DNA of 64,000 nucleotides, taken from contig NC_135165.1 of assembly GCF_050948215.1 (NCBI RefSeq), forward strand, positions 5,058,501 to 5,122,500. Direction: 5' to 3'. This stretch comes from Halictus rubicundus. Lineage: Eukaryota; Arthropoda; Insecta; Hymenoptera; Halictidae. Numbering within the stretch: position 1 is the first letter of the stretch; every line of letters begins with the position of its first letter. Positions 46,001-55,720 of the stretch are shown in pieces. Position numbers and translations under genes: made by a program. Below the pieces are notes generated by a model that was not told the DNA's origin, did no database searches, and saw nothing but the letters and a program-made list of their open reading frames with translations.

Positions 46001-48402
46001 CAGGAAAAAAGCAAATTTGCAAGACTGCTACAAGTACGTATACCTATATTCTTCTTCAATATTATTTACAGAGTCGAAAACCTGTCCCGATCCCGAATAA
46101 AATTTTCGACCCGTCTCAACCATCGGGTTCTCGCACATTTTTAATTATTTAAGTTTCAAACTTGATTTTGTTTTTTATTTCAGGATTTACATGAGTGTCT
46201 CGCAGCTACCAAGATTAGTAGAACAGTTATCTAGCGTAAATGTGGTCGCTTTAAAAACAATGTTCTCCGATCCACTATCAGAACTTATTAATGATATGGA
46301 TAAGTATCAACAGATGGTTGAACAAACAATTGATTTGGAAGCCGCTGAGAAAGGAGACTTCTTAGTGCGACCAGAATTTGATGACGAATTAAAAGGTAGT
46401 CATATAAATTATATTTAAACCTGCATAATTTATATTAATTTATCATTATCGTATTATCAGTGTTAAGGGATACTATGAATGAAATGGAAGAGAAAATTCA
46501 AGCACAATTAGGCAAAGTTGCTGCAGATCTCTCAATTGATGCTGGCAAAACGTTAAAACTAGAATCCAATCAACAATTAGGCTATTACTTTCGTATCACG
46601 CTAAAGGAAGAAAAAATATTAAGAAATAAAAAGCAGTACACTATTTTGGATTCGAACAAAGCTGGTGTACGATTCCGAAGCAGTAGACTCAGTGATTTAA
46701 ACGATGATTACATTGCTTCTAGAGATAAATATACGGTAGAACAAAAAAAGGTCGTGGCAGAGATAATTGAAATCGCAGGTATTATTATATCGCCCATTGT
46801 AAACAAATAATTGATCATAACTTAAATTGAGTCATTGTTATTATTAGCCGGATACAGTGGGCCCGTAAAAACTATTGGTATTGTGTTGGCTTCTCTTGAT
46901 GTACTCACTGCCTTTGCTTCTGCTGCTGTGAGCGCAAATAAACCTTATGTTCGTCCTGATATGCTGCCTAGCACAACAGGTGAAATGAGTCTCGTTCAAG
47001 TTCGACATCCTTGTTTAGAAGTTCAGGATGGAGTGGACTATATAGCTAATGATGTCAATTTTAAAAGAGGTAATATTTTTCTTGTCTATTTCTTGGTATA
47101 TCGGGACTCCCGAGAATATTCTAAAACCCTAATATGCTGGGGAATCCCGAAATTGTCGAGAACCCGTCCAGATCCCGAATAAAATTCTCGATCCGTCCCA
47201 ACCCGACATTTTTGGGTTCTCTAATTCCTCTATTATCTACCATTAACGTCCCGTGATAATCAAGATCAAGATGGATTCCATTTTTTATTATTGCAGGAGA
47301 ATGTCATTTTTCTATCATAACGGGTCCAAACATGGGAGGTAAAAGCACATATATAAGATCTGTTGGTGTCGCTGCACTAATGGCTCATATTGGAAGTTTT
47401 GTTCCCTGTGATCAAGCAAAGATATCATTATTGGATTGTATATTAGCCCGAGTAGGTGCTGACGACTCACAATTAAAAGGACTTTCCACGTTCATGATGG
47501 AAATGATAGAAACTGCTGCCATACTGAAGGTATGTTTGAATAACTAACATTTTATTTTATATAAAATATGATCGTATTTAAATTTGTTAATAGACAGCTA
47601 CGTGTAATTCTCTCGTACTGATTGATGAGTTAGGGAGAGGTACATCAACTTATGAAGGTTGTGGCATAGCATGGTCAATTGCTGAGTAAGTTTTGAACAT
47701 TATGTTAATACCCTTCCCTCTTAATCGAGATGTGTAATTAAGGGTTTTGTAGGTACTTGGCAAGAGATGTTAAAAGCTACTGTCTTTTCGCGACACATTT
47801 CCATGAAATTACAAAATTGGAAGAGGAAATATCTGCAGTTAAAAACCAGCATGTTACAGCCCTTGTTAATGACAATAAGTTAACTTTATTATACAAAGTA
47901 AAACCAGGCGTCTGCGATCAAAGTTTTGGAATACATGTCGCTAAAATGGCTAATTTCCCACAGGAAGTGATAGAGGTAAACATTTTGCACATAAATTTTT
48001 GCGCATTTTAATTACAAAGATTAATCTATTTTCTAGTTCGCTAAGTGCAAGCAAGCGGAACTCGAAGATTACAAAAGCTCTGTTTTCGAAGGATCTGATA
48101 ATCCACAGAAGAGACAAAAAATTATTAAGGTAACATAGCATTCAGCGTTCAGCGTTAATGGGGAATCAAACAAATTTATTTAATACTGTTCCTTATACAT
48201 TATTATCTAAATAGTCGTTTAGATAATTGATATTAATTTATTATAGGAAGCTGAGGGTCTCGTAACGGAATTTGTTAATAAATGTAAAAGATTAGATAAA
48301 TCTTTATCTGATGAAGAGTTGAAGAAAAGAATCTCAGCGTACAAAGATGATGTTCTATCTCATAAAAATCCTTACATAGACGCACTTCTTGTTGGTTCGT
48401 GA
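37038..48402 (+). CDS. Msh2: DNA mismatch repair protein MSH2
   Basis: MutS homologue that pairs with MSH6 to recognise mismatches in the nucleus. Exons: 37038-37071, 37147-37196, 44478-44601, 44663-44919, 45008-45175, 45372-45560, 45639-46033, 46184-46395, 46461-46778, 46848-47069, 47297-47529, 47594-47685, 47753-47975, 48037-48129, 48247-48402 (TGA). All phases join to 921 residues (human has 934). The mismatch-binding domain I includes SFVRFFKNLPE near the start. Connector, lever and clamp follow. The ATPase domain has Walker A TGPNMGGKST (about 665-674), the signature DSQLKGLSTFM, and Walker B LVLIDELGRGTST (about 741-753). A C-terminal helix-turn-helix region follows. Most introns are 60-270 bp, but intron 2 is 7.3 kb and holds another gene. 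Complete and apparently functional. Confidence 0.96.
37452..42512 (-). CDS. secreted Gln/Ser/Thr-rich tandem-repeat protein, nested in Msh2
   Basis: I do not recognise this 1686-residue protein. The start chosen is the ATG at 42512: it gives a clean signal peptide (VIRGIVILSLLITQALC, cleavage near Ala-Pro). A good acceptor (GTTGCAG, 42529-42535) lies just upstream and pairs with a GTAATC donor at 42661, making a 5' UTR intron. The open frame extends 19 codons further upstream, through the intron. After the signal come two copies of a 50-residue module (RPGxWxxxxxY, GxVxEExGQ, VRYxKxNYxSS), then a Q/S/Y/N-rich region. About 18 tandem 40-residue repeats (DDFTQQTGDFDDLTQQTSGK type) follow. The tail is Pro/Gln-rich with EPRILEAYGGGPYD and ends in a basic amphipathic helix. 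It has two Cys after the signal and no membrane segment. Composition suggests an extracellular silk-, cement- or matrix-like product; that is inference. Confidence 0.85.
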   Translation of the reverse strand: MVIRGIVILSLLITQALCAPTGCIESCSSYTNQIHSQLSGIPNHGDITQGVAQLQGLDYSRPGTWTEHNDYNINNGKVHEEKGQIVDGHKTVRYFKKNYSSSFGTRYPSGSGISEVEQLSNNYRQGVYLPSSEDVFNSQNQRTYNQVGSLESIGQQHNYNKIQSQQHTQSSIRRTNTQSERLEDFGEHSGNSEVIQQGASGLNTQVSQQPFYTNTRPGNWSTVDSYKTDGGHGRVFEEEGQYTTGPKNVRYYKRNYTSSYSSSNGHPVPDIANIRVDDIHRDLENIHREIGLDHIHTNTENIHGEIGNSYNQVSSVQGGVTSSNTAKTNINSYADLNSGSLHSTNSDVYRRRPDYRNNLSSVHRNEQQHHTSIASEYVPQENPSRSTHGASSHRTYSRREGYVNTLPTSQYINPTSGYTNVLSTGNNGYNRNMYNEETLQQQTGSSHQVEHLDEHQSTVTQNHMDIDNLRQNTYNQHNVVKPVAHGRVSHYKEQWSSSQRQEASLPVYTSDISQISGQNAQYNSHYRQNSFNSAHQSKLGQLMAGAVDLSPVGHSDDCTQGTVEHSHVQSQYRRIYKRSTTDDKLSDEQQQTEQSDDPTQQTEDLTQQTGDFDDLTQQASGYFQFVPQFQAWGSTIGSQQSDDLTQQTGDFDDLTQQASGYSQFVPQFQAWGPTSGSQHSEDFTQQTGDFGDLTQQTSGKLQLGQQSHQPSGPTSGGQHSDDFTQQTGDFDDLTQQTSGKLQFGQQSHQPWGPTSDSKHSDDLTQQTGDFDDLTQQTSGKLQFGQQSHQPSGPTSGSQHSDDFTQQTGYFDDLTQQTSGKLQFGQQSHQPWGPTSDSKHSDDLTQQTGDFDDLTQQTSGKLQFGQQSHKPSGPTSGSQHSEDFTQQTGDFDDLTQQTSGKLQFGQQSHQPWGPTSDSKHSDDLTQQTGDFDDLTQQTSGKLQFGQQSHQPSGPTSGSQHSDDFTQQTGDFDDLTQQTSGKLQFGQQSHQPWGPTSDSKHSDDLTQQTGDFDDLTQQTSGKLQFGQQSHQPSGPTSGSQHSDDFTQQTGDFDDLTQQTSGKLQFGQQSHKPLGPTSGSQHSEDFTQQTGDFDDLTQQTSGKLQFGQQSHQPSGPTSGSQHSDDFTQQTGDFDDLTQQTSGKLQFGQQSHQSSRPTSGSQHSEDFTQQTGDFDDLTQQTSGKLQLGQQSYEPWGPTSGSQRSEDFTQQTGDFDDLTQQTSGKLQLGQQSYEPWGPTSGSQHSEDFTQQTGDFDDLTQQTSGKLQLGQQSYEPWGPTSGSQHSEDLTQQTGDSSQQSSGRIEFGQQSQHSQQPWTPGNTNQHSQDVTQQNEHVLQVSGINDNIPVDQSSHGSVAKPAGKPKPRSRYSRVGSVVGLPSGSHGVQDSNNVQPSHPANEGKHLIEFLNHSSDKSTDRVSELPPIVVPGAEADATRSQDIRGDQGVGSSTNNDKPLIKKTEGNVFSIDGSVDQGNWLHKSNDATVGLQWHYTYHPSDQRPLVQQADKKDKGGMQQQSTIPDFSDFQGNLNQQQEQNKYILDSYQQSSSPGKEESGLYQQSQHGQEKDQLELGQQTLSETEDNTPHHLEPRILEAYGGGPYDELHNEDIYAGVTVNPSATLAPIIPSDSWYIQEKPAETNSPVYETTLPPLPVEPLSPNINEPTPPPSSFWSRLGNKFTNTFDKAKEKARNIFG
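38525..40715 (-). repeat. coding tandem array, 120-bp unit with 240-bp higher-order period
   Basis: About 18 copies of a 120-bp (40-residue) unit. In the middle, two unit types alternate: one with PSGPTSGSQHSDDF and one with PWGPTSDSKHSDDL. This makes a 240-bp (80-residue) super-repeat whose copies are nearly identical at the DNA level. Edge units (near 38.6 and 40.6 kb) are more diverged, with YEPWGPTSG at one end and FVPQFQAWG at the other. This pattern is expected from unequal crossing-over. The antisense strand also stays open in places as a by-product. Confidence 0.93.
46073..46133. repeat. intron repeat shared with 47154-47221 (copy 1)
   Basis: Core CGATCCCGAATAAAATTTTC followed by GACCCGTCTCAACC, then CGGGTTCTC, in an Msh2 intron. 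Not recognised as a known family. Confidence 0.65.
47154..47221. repeat. intron repeat shared with 46073-46133 (copy 2)
   Basis: Core AGATCCCGAATAAAATTCTC followed by GATCCGTCCCAACC, then GGGTTCT. It lies in a different Msh2 intron, in the same orientation as copy 1. Preceded by further CCCGA/CGGGA-rich DNA absent from copy 1. Confidence 0.65.
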
Positions 48403-48903
48403 ATGCGATTAATTTAAATATTTAAGATAACAGCCAGTATTAAATGTACAAACAATATTTTCTGAATATGAAACATGCTAAGGTATAGTGTCATTTTGCA
48501 AATGTCACATTAAATTTTTATTTTTGCATAAACGTGTACTATATTTTTCCAGACCATATTTCTCAAATAAATGTAGATATGCAATCATAAATAAAATTTC
48601 CCCTAACGAAATGCGTAATTTCTATACTATTTTTCTACAGTCGCAAAAGTAACATCTACAATATCGTTTTCATATTTACTACGTAACATTTGCTTTCACC
48701 ATATAATATTGTGTGTTACTAATTACATAATAACAGTCGTACTAATTCTTATTGAGGTACCGCCCGTTGATAATATATTGATTCACTATTTTCACCATTG
48801 TAACCTTGAACTTGACTAGCGTATTCACCGTTTCTGGGGAGTGTCTGCAATCTTGTATTAGTAACTGTTAATTGTACCTTTTGTATCGTTTATATTAATA
48901 ATT
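48403..48903 (+). other. Msh2 3' UTR and upstream region of the F-box/actin gene
   Basis: Two AATAAA signals lie at 48566-48571 and 48590-48595, 160-190 bp past the Msh2 stop. The remaining 300 bp must hold the promoter of the next gene; no clear element is visible. Confidence 0.55.
48566..48571 (+). terminator. Msh2 polyadenylation signal
   Basis: First canonical AATAAA after the Msh2 stop codon; a second is 24 bp further on. Confidence 0.55.
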
Positions 48904-51258
48904 ATGGATCCAGCAGTCTTCCCTGAAGAGATTTGGATAAAAATTTTATTATATTGTGACGTACCTGATATTATTGCTTTCGGTAGCACATGCAAATACT
49001 TAAGGAAAACGTCGGATACGGATTACCTATGGTAAGGTTGAGGTTAAGTTTATGTCAATCTTGCGATAAAGTTCAATAACTTAATTGATAAATAAATGCA
49101 ACCTCGTGTCATTTCAAGTTTTCAATGAGAAAAAAAATTCGCATTGAATTTTTTCAAACTTCGTAATTGTCAGTGTCTCTGAATGTCATATTTATTCAAC
49201 GGTAGAAAATGGTCAAAAACTGGACCGCTCTGACACCCAAAATATTAATAAAATGCCGTTATATAGAATCCAAGGAATTGTAGATGTACTATTCTTCACC
49301 CGACATACAAAGGAAAAAATTCAAATGCTATTTTGTAACTGAAAGTCAATACTATCTAGATTTTGACCATTTTCTATCATCTTCCTTTATCAATCTATAT
49401 GTATTTTTAAAGTGTACTGTTTTAACCTTTAGGTACTAATTATCCCATTTTTTATAGGAAAATGAAATGGCAAGAACTGATTTCAAAAGTACACTTTAGG
49501 TTTCCAGACATAAAGTGTTTGCAACTACTTAGCGTTAGTTTCAAAGCAATGTGTTACAGATTACATATGGTACTCACATTAGGAGAAAATGTACCATTTC
49601 CAAAATGTTACCACTGCAGTGGTTACACATGTCAAAGAAATTGTGTTGAAGGTACCAGTGCTAAAGTAGTAATCGAAATTGGAAACAAATACACATGGGT
49701 TATTACACCAAATTTTGGTTTGAGAAGACATTTGTCAATGTTTGGCATACCTAAATACAATAACGAAACACACATGGAACAAACTCAGACACAAAATGTT
49801 CCAAGTAGTAGTACACGCCCAAAATGCGATGGAAAGTCATTAGCAAAGAAGCTGAAATTGTTGAAGTTGTCAGAATTGGAAACCAAAGTTCCAAGGCCCA
49901 GCGGTCCATTTTGTATTTTCTGTAACCCAGTAAAATTGTATAGAGAAAAGAAAAGATTAACCACGCATCAGAACGATCCGACATGTTATACAAGGCCAAA
50001 TCCAACTTACGAGAAACTTATAAATGGGTATTGTACCGATACTGTTGAAGTTCTTGGAATTCCAAATGTCGATGTTGTTAGTCCTGCAGAAGCATTGAGC
50101 GATGGATCTTTCACAGTTCTCAAAACATTTGTCGATCACTTGTTTCAGCAAATGCATTTAACTTCAACATTAAGAAAACCTAATGCAGTGCTTATGTTCT
50201 GTGAACCATTAGCGATGCATCCAACGCTCAGAAAACAGTTACTGCACTATTTGTTCCAAGAAGTTAAAGTAGCAAGGTATAATCAAAAGGAAATGAAATT
50301 TTAAAGAAACTGTCCTAAAAACTGTCCATACTCTAAAGATATTATTATGAACTTTGCAGAGTGTGTTTGGTACCTAAACCTTTAGCAGCATGTGCAATGT
50401 TGGGTGTGGAAACTTGCGTCATTGTTGACAGTGGAGCTCTTAGTACAACAGTAGCTGTTGTGATTGGTGGCCGTGTTGTACCAGAACGTTGGAGATTGTT
50501 GCCTGTAGGTGGTTGGCATGTAGCTTATCACTTGAAACAAGCTATGCATTGGCAACCAAAGGAGTATCATCAAATTCCTATATCATATTTGGACACCCTA
50601 ACTGTTAAAGAAAAATGTAGACTAAGCTATAATATCAAAAATGAAGAAAAACGAGTAGGGCAAAAATCCAAGGAACACATTAATCTTAGGGTTGACAGCT
50701 ATGCTGCAGCTTACAAACAACACTGGGTATGTAAATTCTAAAATCTAATCTATTCCATATAATAATAATTATTATTATTATATCTTCCAGAGAGTTTCCT
50801 TCGATTCGGAATTATATATTGCTCCTGAAATGATGTATATTAATCTTGGATTACCACAAGTAATAAAAGATGTTACATCTGGTTTGTCAGAGGATCTAAT
50901 GTACGATTGCCTCTCAAACATCTTACTTACTGGAGGCAACACTGATCTTTCAGGTTTTGAGTTAAGATTAACTAAAGATTTACAAGAATTGTTGTCTGAA
51001 CATAGTAAAATTCTAGAAGTTAGAAATTGTCCTGGTACGCATAGTTGGCATGTTGCTATGGGTTCCACTTATGTGCCTTTAGCTGTACATCCTGGTAAGC
51101 ACATACAATAATGTTCATTAAATTTATAAAAAGGTCAATCCTCTATACACTCGTATAATTATTTAGGTAAAACTCCTCCTGAATACGTAGAAGGTAATCC
51201 ATTTTGGTTATCAAGAGAAGAATACGTTTTATTTGGATGTGAGTCGCTGGAGCAGTAA
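48904..51258 (+). CDS. F-box protein fused to a divergent actin-related domain
   Basis: Exons 48904-49031, 49458-50276, 50360-50726, 50791-51094 and 51167-51258 (TAA) join in phase to 569 residues. The N-terminal F-box is at about residues 3-47 (FPEEIWIKILLYCDVPDIIA). Actin-fold landmarks follow in order. A degenerate phosphate-1 hairpin is VVIEIGNKYTW (about 113-123). The run leading into phosphate-2 is VLMFCEPLAMHPTLRKQLL. Phosphate-2 is VIVDSGALSTTVAVVIGG (about 335-352) and the adenosine motif is LLTGGNTDLSGF (about 483-494). Between phosphate-1 and -2 sits an insert with two Cys pairs (CYHCSGYTCQRNC upstream, CIFC...H...C within) that could bind zinc. Arabidopsis ARP8 has a similar F-box plus actin layout. 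The likely role, inferred, is an SCF ubiquitin-ligase adaptor with an actin-like substrate or partner domain. No gene symbol is assigned. Confidence 0.85.
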
Positions 51259-51812
51259 AACAATAATAAGTGATTCTACGAAATGTTAGTACCTCACTTA
51301 TTACGTAAATGCAAAATCCTCGCATGTGCAACAAATCTTGTGAAAGTAAAAATTACCATCAAGGAACAAGTCTTTTCTTCAGTTGCCTTTAAATAAGACA
51401 GATCTTGTATTCATAGATCATTGAAAAGACATTCCATGATGAGACACTTCAGAAAAATTCAATATTGGTTGGTATCTATCATTTACAAAAATCTTTCGGA
51501 TTTGTCTTTATGTGCTTTTGTTACGTATTGTGTTGCAGACACATCGGAATTCAACTTAATACGAGGGAACGGGAGATTTAAACTCCGCCAGCATGTACGC
51601 AGCGAATAATAGGGTAGACTGAATTTTAGGTATTTAAGGTAGACATATCTCCGTGCCTATGTTGCTATTCATAAATCTAACGTTATCCTTCCTTCATGTA
51701 TTCTCCTACGCTATGAAAACTTGATCTACAATAACATTGAATCTCTACAAATTCTTTCTCAAATCGCTAAGTAACACTATGGTCTATTTCTCAAAAGAAA
51801 TGCCTGAAATAC

Positions 51813-51901
51813 GTTTATAATCATAATAGCTGTCCACTCCATTCCTACTACTTCAGGCCTGCAACGTAGGAGTAAAGTGGACAACTGTTATAACTATGAA
51901 C
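51813..51901. repeat. 36-bp-arm hairpin
   Basis: Arms 51813-51848 and 51866-51901 are inverted with a few mismatches around a 17-bp loop and share the core AGxTGTCCACT. Weaker pairing continues outward (GAAATACG against CGTACATATTTC). Lies about 550 bp after the F-box/actin stop codon. Confidence 0.7.
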
Positions 51902-51970
51902 GTACATATTTCAAAAGTCTTCTTCAGAAAAACAGACTACGATTTCTATACTGTCTAACCCAATTCTGTG

Positions 51971-52155
51971 TTTCGATAACCAATAAGCGATTCTTATAAA
52001 TTTTAATGCGCTGAATATTATTTCGAAAGTAGTTTTTCTCCATCAACCTCAGTTTCTGAAAAATTTTATTTACTAAAGGAAAACAAATTTTCAAATTTAA
52101 GAATTTTTTCTACTTTCACTGTAAAAGTAATGCGAGTGATTATTGGTTATCGAAA
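51971..52155. repeat. 185-bp element with inverted ends
   Basis: Left TTTCGATAACCAATAAGCG and the reverse complement of the right end, TTTCGATAACCAATAATCAC, are inverted. Looser similarity runs inward (AATGCGCTGAA against CTCGCATTAC; GAAAGTAG in both) and outward. Probably a MITE. Confidence 0.6.
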
Positions 52156-54997
52156 TGCAGAAGAAATGTTCAAATTTGTTGGATAGTGTTATTATACCTT
52201 ATACAAAATATTTTAATCATTTACGAAACCTTTTATTCCTATTTAATATTACACTAACCCTCGAATATCCGATTCCAAAAAAATTGTATGTATTAAAATT
52301 TGAATAGACCTTTAACATAAAATGGTCTTAAACTTTCAAATCTTATCATCTTATCATGTCTGTCATTTCTTAACTTTGTGACTCACTTTACTAAAGTCAG
52401 TGTCCTGTTATTTCATATAAATTTCCTGTTTTTTGCAACGCTACAAGCTTAATTCCTACTTTCCTTCTAAAAATAGCCTGTATGTATATAGTTTAGACAC
52501 TGAATTGTTTTGTAAATACAAAATATATAAGCTAAATTGCTTAAAAAATACTGTACAGTTAGATAATTTTAAAAAGTATTATTGAGAAAGAAGTATTACT
52601 TATATAAATATATATATACAAATAATGAATAAATAATATATAAATATAGTGTTTCTAAGAAGCTGTCCACAATTTCGTACATTTACATCGCATTATTCTT
52701 GCCAAAATAATAAATATTATACTGACAGCAAGAAAAAGAAATAGTAACGTTTCTAGTCACTTTAAATACAGTTAAGCTACTTAGATTTTCCTTCCAAAAT
52801 AGTGAGCTAAAACTATTAAAATTAAGAATATACATATAAACTTTGCGAAATATAAAGATATTATTACTATAATTTTTCTCTTTAAATTTAAACCTACCTT
52901 CGTGAATAGTTCACAGAATTATAATTGTATATAAAGTAAAGGTATTTTATTGATTTGTAAATTGAAATTCTAATAATAATTGAAAGAATAAACACGTTGT
53001 AATGTTACTTCAAATGAAACTTGAATGAATAGTAAAGAAATTAATTGAAAAAGTATTTGTAAGTATCACATTATAAATAATTTTTATTAACGCGAATTCA
53101 TGTGAATTATTAAATTACTGTAATAATCTTTAGTTCATATAATATTATATTTAGTACTAGGCGATTATAGAACGTTTACCATCTCTGCAACGTAAACTTG
53201 TATATAATTTAACAATTCGAAACTATAGAACAATATAAATATTTATAGTATAAATTAATCAGACTAAATACCTTTTATATAAATTATATATTTTTTATTT
53301 TTCAATAATTCTTTTAAAAAAATTGAAGACATAGATTCTACTATATTTATTATTTTTTAAACTGCCAATATTAATATTTTGCAATTTTTCAGTTCTTTCA
53401 AGTCAAGGTCCGAGATGCGTACACCTGCCGAAACATTCTGTATAGTTCAAGTTAAATTTTGCCATTTGTACAATTTGTGAATAAATAATTTTCACTTACT
53501 ATATATTCAATATAAAATTTTATATCTTGTTACGAATTTAATTACTCTGATGATCACAGTCTTATGGAACACAAAATACTGTAATACATAGAACACAATA
53601 CTTAATATGTTGGTAAAGTAATTAATAATAAATTAAACATGTTGATGTAAAAGTACAGAATTACGGCGAACCTATTTGTGTTATATCGCAAAAAATAATA
53701 TCAATAAAGCCATACAGTAAATTATAGAAAAGTAATATGAAGATCTATGATATACTGTTTATTTTCCAACATTATCATATATAAATGTGTAGTGCACGAA
53801 GATATATGTATGTACCTCCAAATTCGTAAAATTTTACATTTCAAGAGAACACAATTACAAAGTATATATTGTATGTAGACGGTATAAGTATGTACGTGTA
53901 TATGTATTTGTATGCGTGTGTCGTACGTGTGTGTTTAAATAATATAGCTCGAAAATTTTTAATAATTCACATTTTCAACGTAAGCCTGACGATTTCTATT
54001 TACAGAAGAATAGTTAAAAACGCAAAGGAACTTATTATAACTTTGGACAATACTAACATAACACATTTACAATCTCTTGCAGCTACAAAATTCATTTTTA
54101 ATAATCTGTATTTTCAAAACACTGCACACGTATCCTATATTTCTATTTATTGACTAAAAAGACAGATGATGTGTATAGAGAACTATACAAATTTGATGCC
54201 GTATATATGCATATTATTATAGTTGGCAATTCATGAAAAATATCTACAGATTTTTGCTTTATGCCACAGTTAATGAGTATAAAACTTCATAAATGAACAT
54301 TATTCATGCTACATTTGTTCTATTTATACAAAACGATAATTCGCTGCACCCTTCGTCATCAAAAGTATTATACACTGTGTATAATAATGTTACTGTATTG
54401 TAAATAAATATTTTCCTAGTCAATTAAACTCGCACTAAGTTATGCAAGTCCTATATTTATATCTCGATTTACCCTCATCAACTTGTTTTTACCTTAAAAG
54501 TATGCAAAAGTTCGTGTTCTTAAATTATCTCTTTAAGAACAGATAAATCTGATGTTTTGCTTGTTTTAAAGATAGATATGAAAAAGTGTAAAACATACAA
54601 CCCGGTAAAAAATGGTCATATTAAAAATATTATACTACATACTTTTTATATAAAATCTTTTTTTGCCTTGTACACAACATGGCACTTACATGTACATCTT
54701 ATGATAAAAATATAATAAAGCAGTTGATTAATCTGTAGTAACTAATGTAAATTAAGGTGCTCTAACTAATATGGTATTCCATAACAAGATTCTTCAACAA
54801 GATTGTCACATAAACATGTGATATAGTATATACAAAATAAATCTCTTGTTTTTCTTTTTAAGCCAAAATGCAAACATCATTATTCATTTTGTAGTATTTT
54901 TGTAACCCAAAGAGTTACAATAAATAATACCTGATTCTTTTGTTAACTTTTAATTAAATACGAACAGTAGCAAAGTATATATGTAAATTTGGCTTCT

Positions 54998-55014
54998 TGT
55001 GTGTGTGTGTGTGT
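54998..55014. repeat. (TG)n microsatellite
   Basis: Short TG dinucleotide run. Confidence 0.85.
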
Positions 55015-55720
55015 ATTATCACAAACTGTGGCATTAAAAACAAAAAATAACTATTAAAGTTACACAAATCGAACAACATATCTGATACAAGCATTTCGTT
55101 CCTAATTTATGTATGTACAATATATAATCACCAGTGAATTTCATTTGTATGTTCACAGCATTTCTAAAGATTTAACTCGGTATTACTTAACATTTTGTAT
55201 TATCAAGATATTCTGTAGCAAACTCGCATTAGAAAAATCGATTTTGACAAAGAAGCGTAGGCAGTTACTTTCTTTATTCAAAAGAACAATTAATTTGAAT
55301 GAGAAAATACACAAAAACAGTATATTAAATTTATATTTAGAACATGAGTTCTTTTCTTGCGTATATATTTGATTTTTTAAATGAGATAAAAAACATTCCT
55401 AGGTTGATGCATAAGTGATTCAATTCTCTGTGTATATAATATATATATGTATATATAGATTTGTTTATACAAGCTATGTACAAGAATGATTACTAAAGAC
55501 TTATACACAGTTTATATTTATCATTAGTCTTTTCCCTAGAACAAGAATGCAGTGGTACATAATTCGATGATTAATTAAATATAAGTATATACACAGAATT
55601 TAATTGATCAAGACAAATTAAAACCCATAAAATAATATACAAATTTTTATGCAACACATAAATGTAATATTATTACTGCACTCCAAAGACTCGTATTCTT
55701 TTGAGTAAAGTTAACGTTAA

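Larger units (their letters stand above)
51259..55720. other. 4.5-kb AT-rich gene-free region
   Basis: Very low GC. It may include long 3' UTRs of the F-box/actin gene (+) and Rab39 (-); many AATAAA-like strings occur on both strands. It contains hairpins at 51813-51901 and 51971-52155 and a (TG)n run at 54998-55014. Open frames of up to 94 codons at 53869 and 55109 have AT-driven composition and no domain. Confidence 0.5.

Noticed and set aside
53869..55372. 94- and 87-codon frames in the AT-rich region
   Set aside because: Tyr/Ile/Asn/Lys-rich composition dictated by AT content, no domain, no conserved start context.
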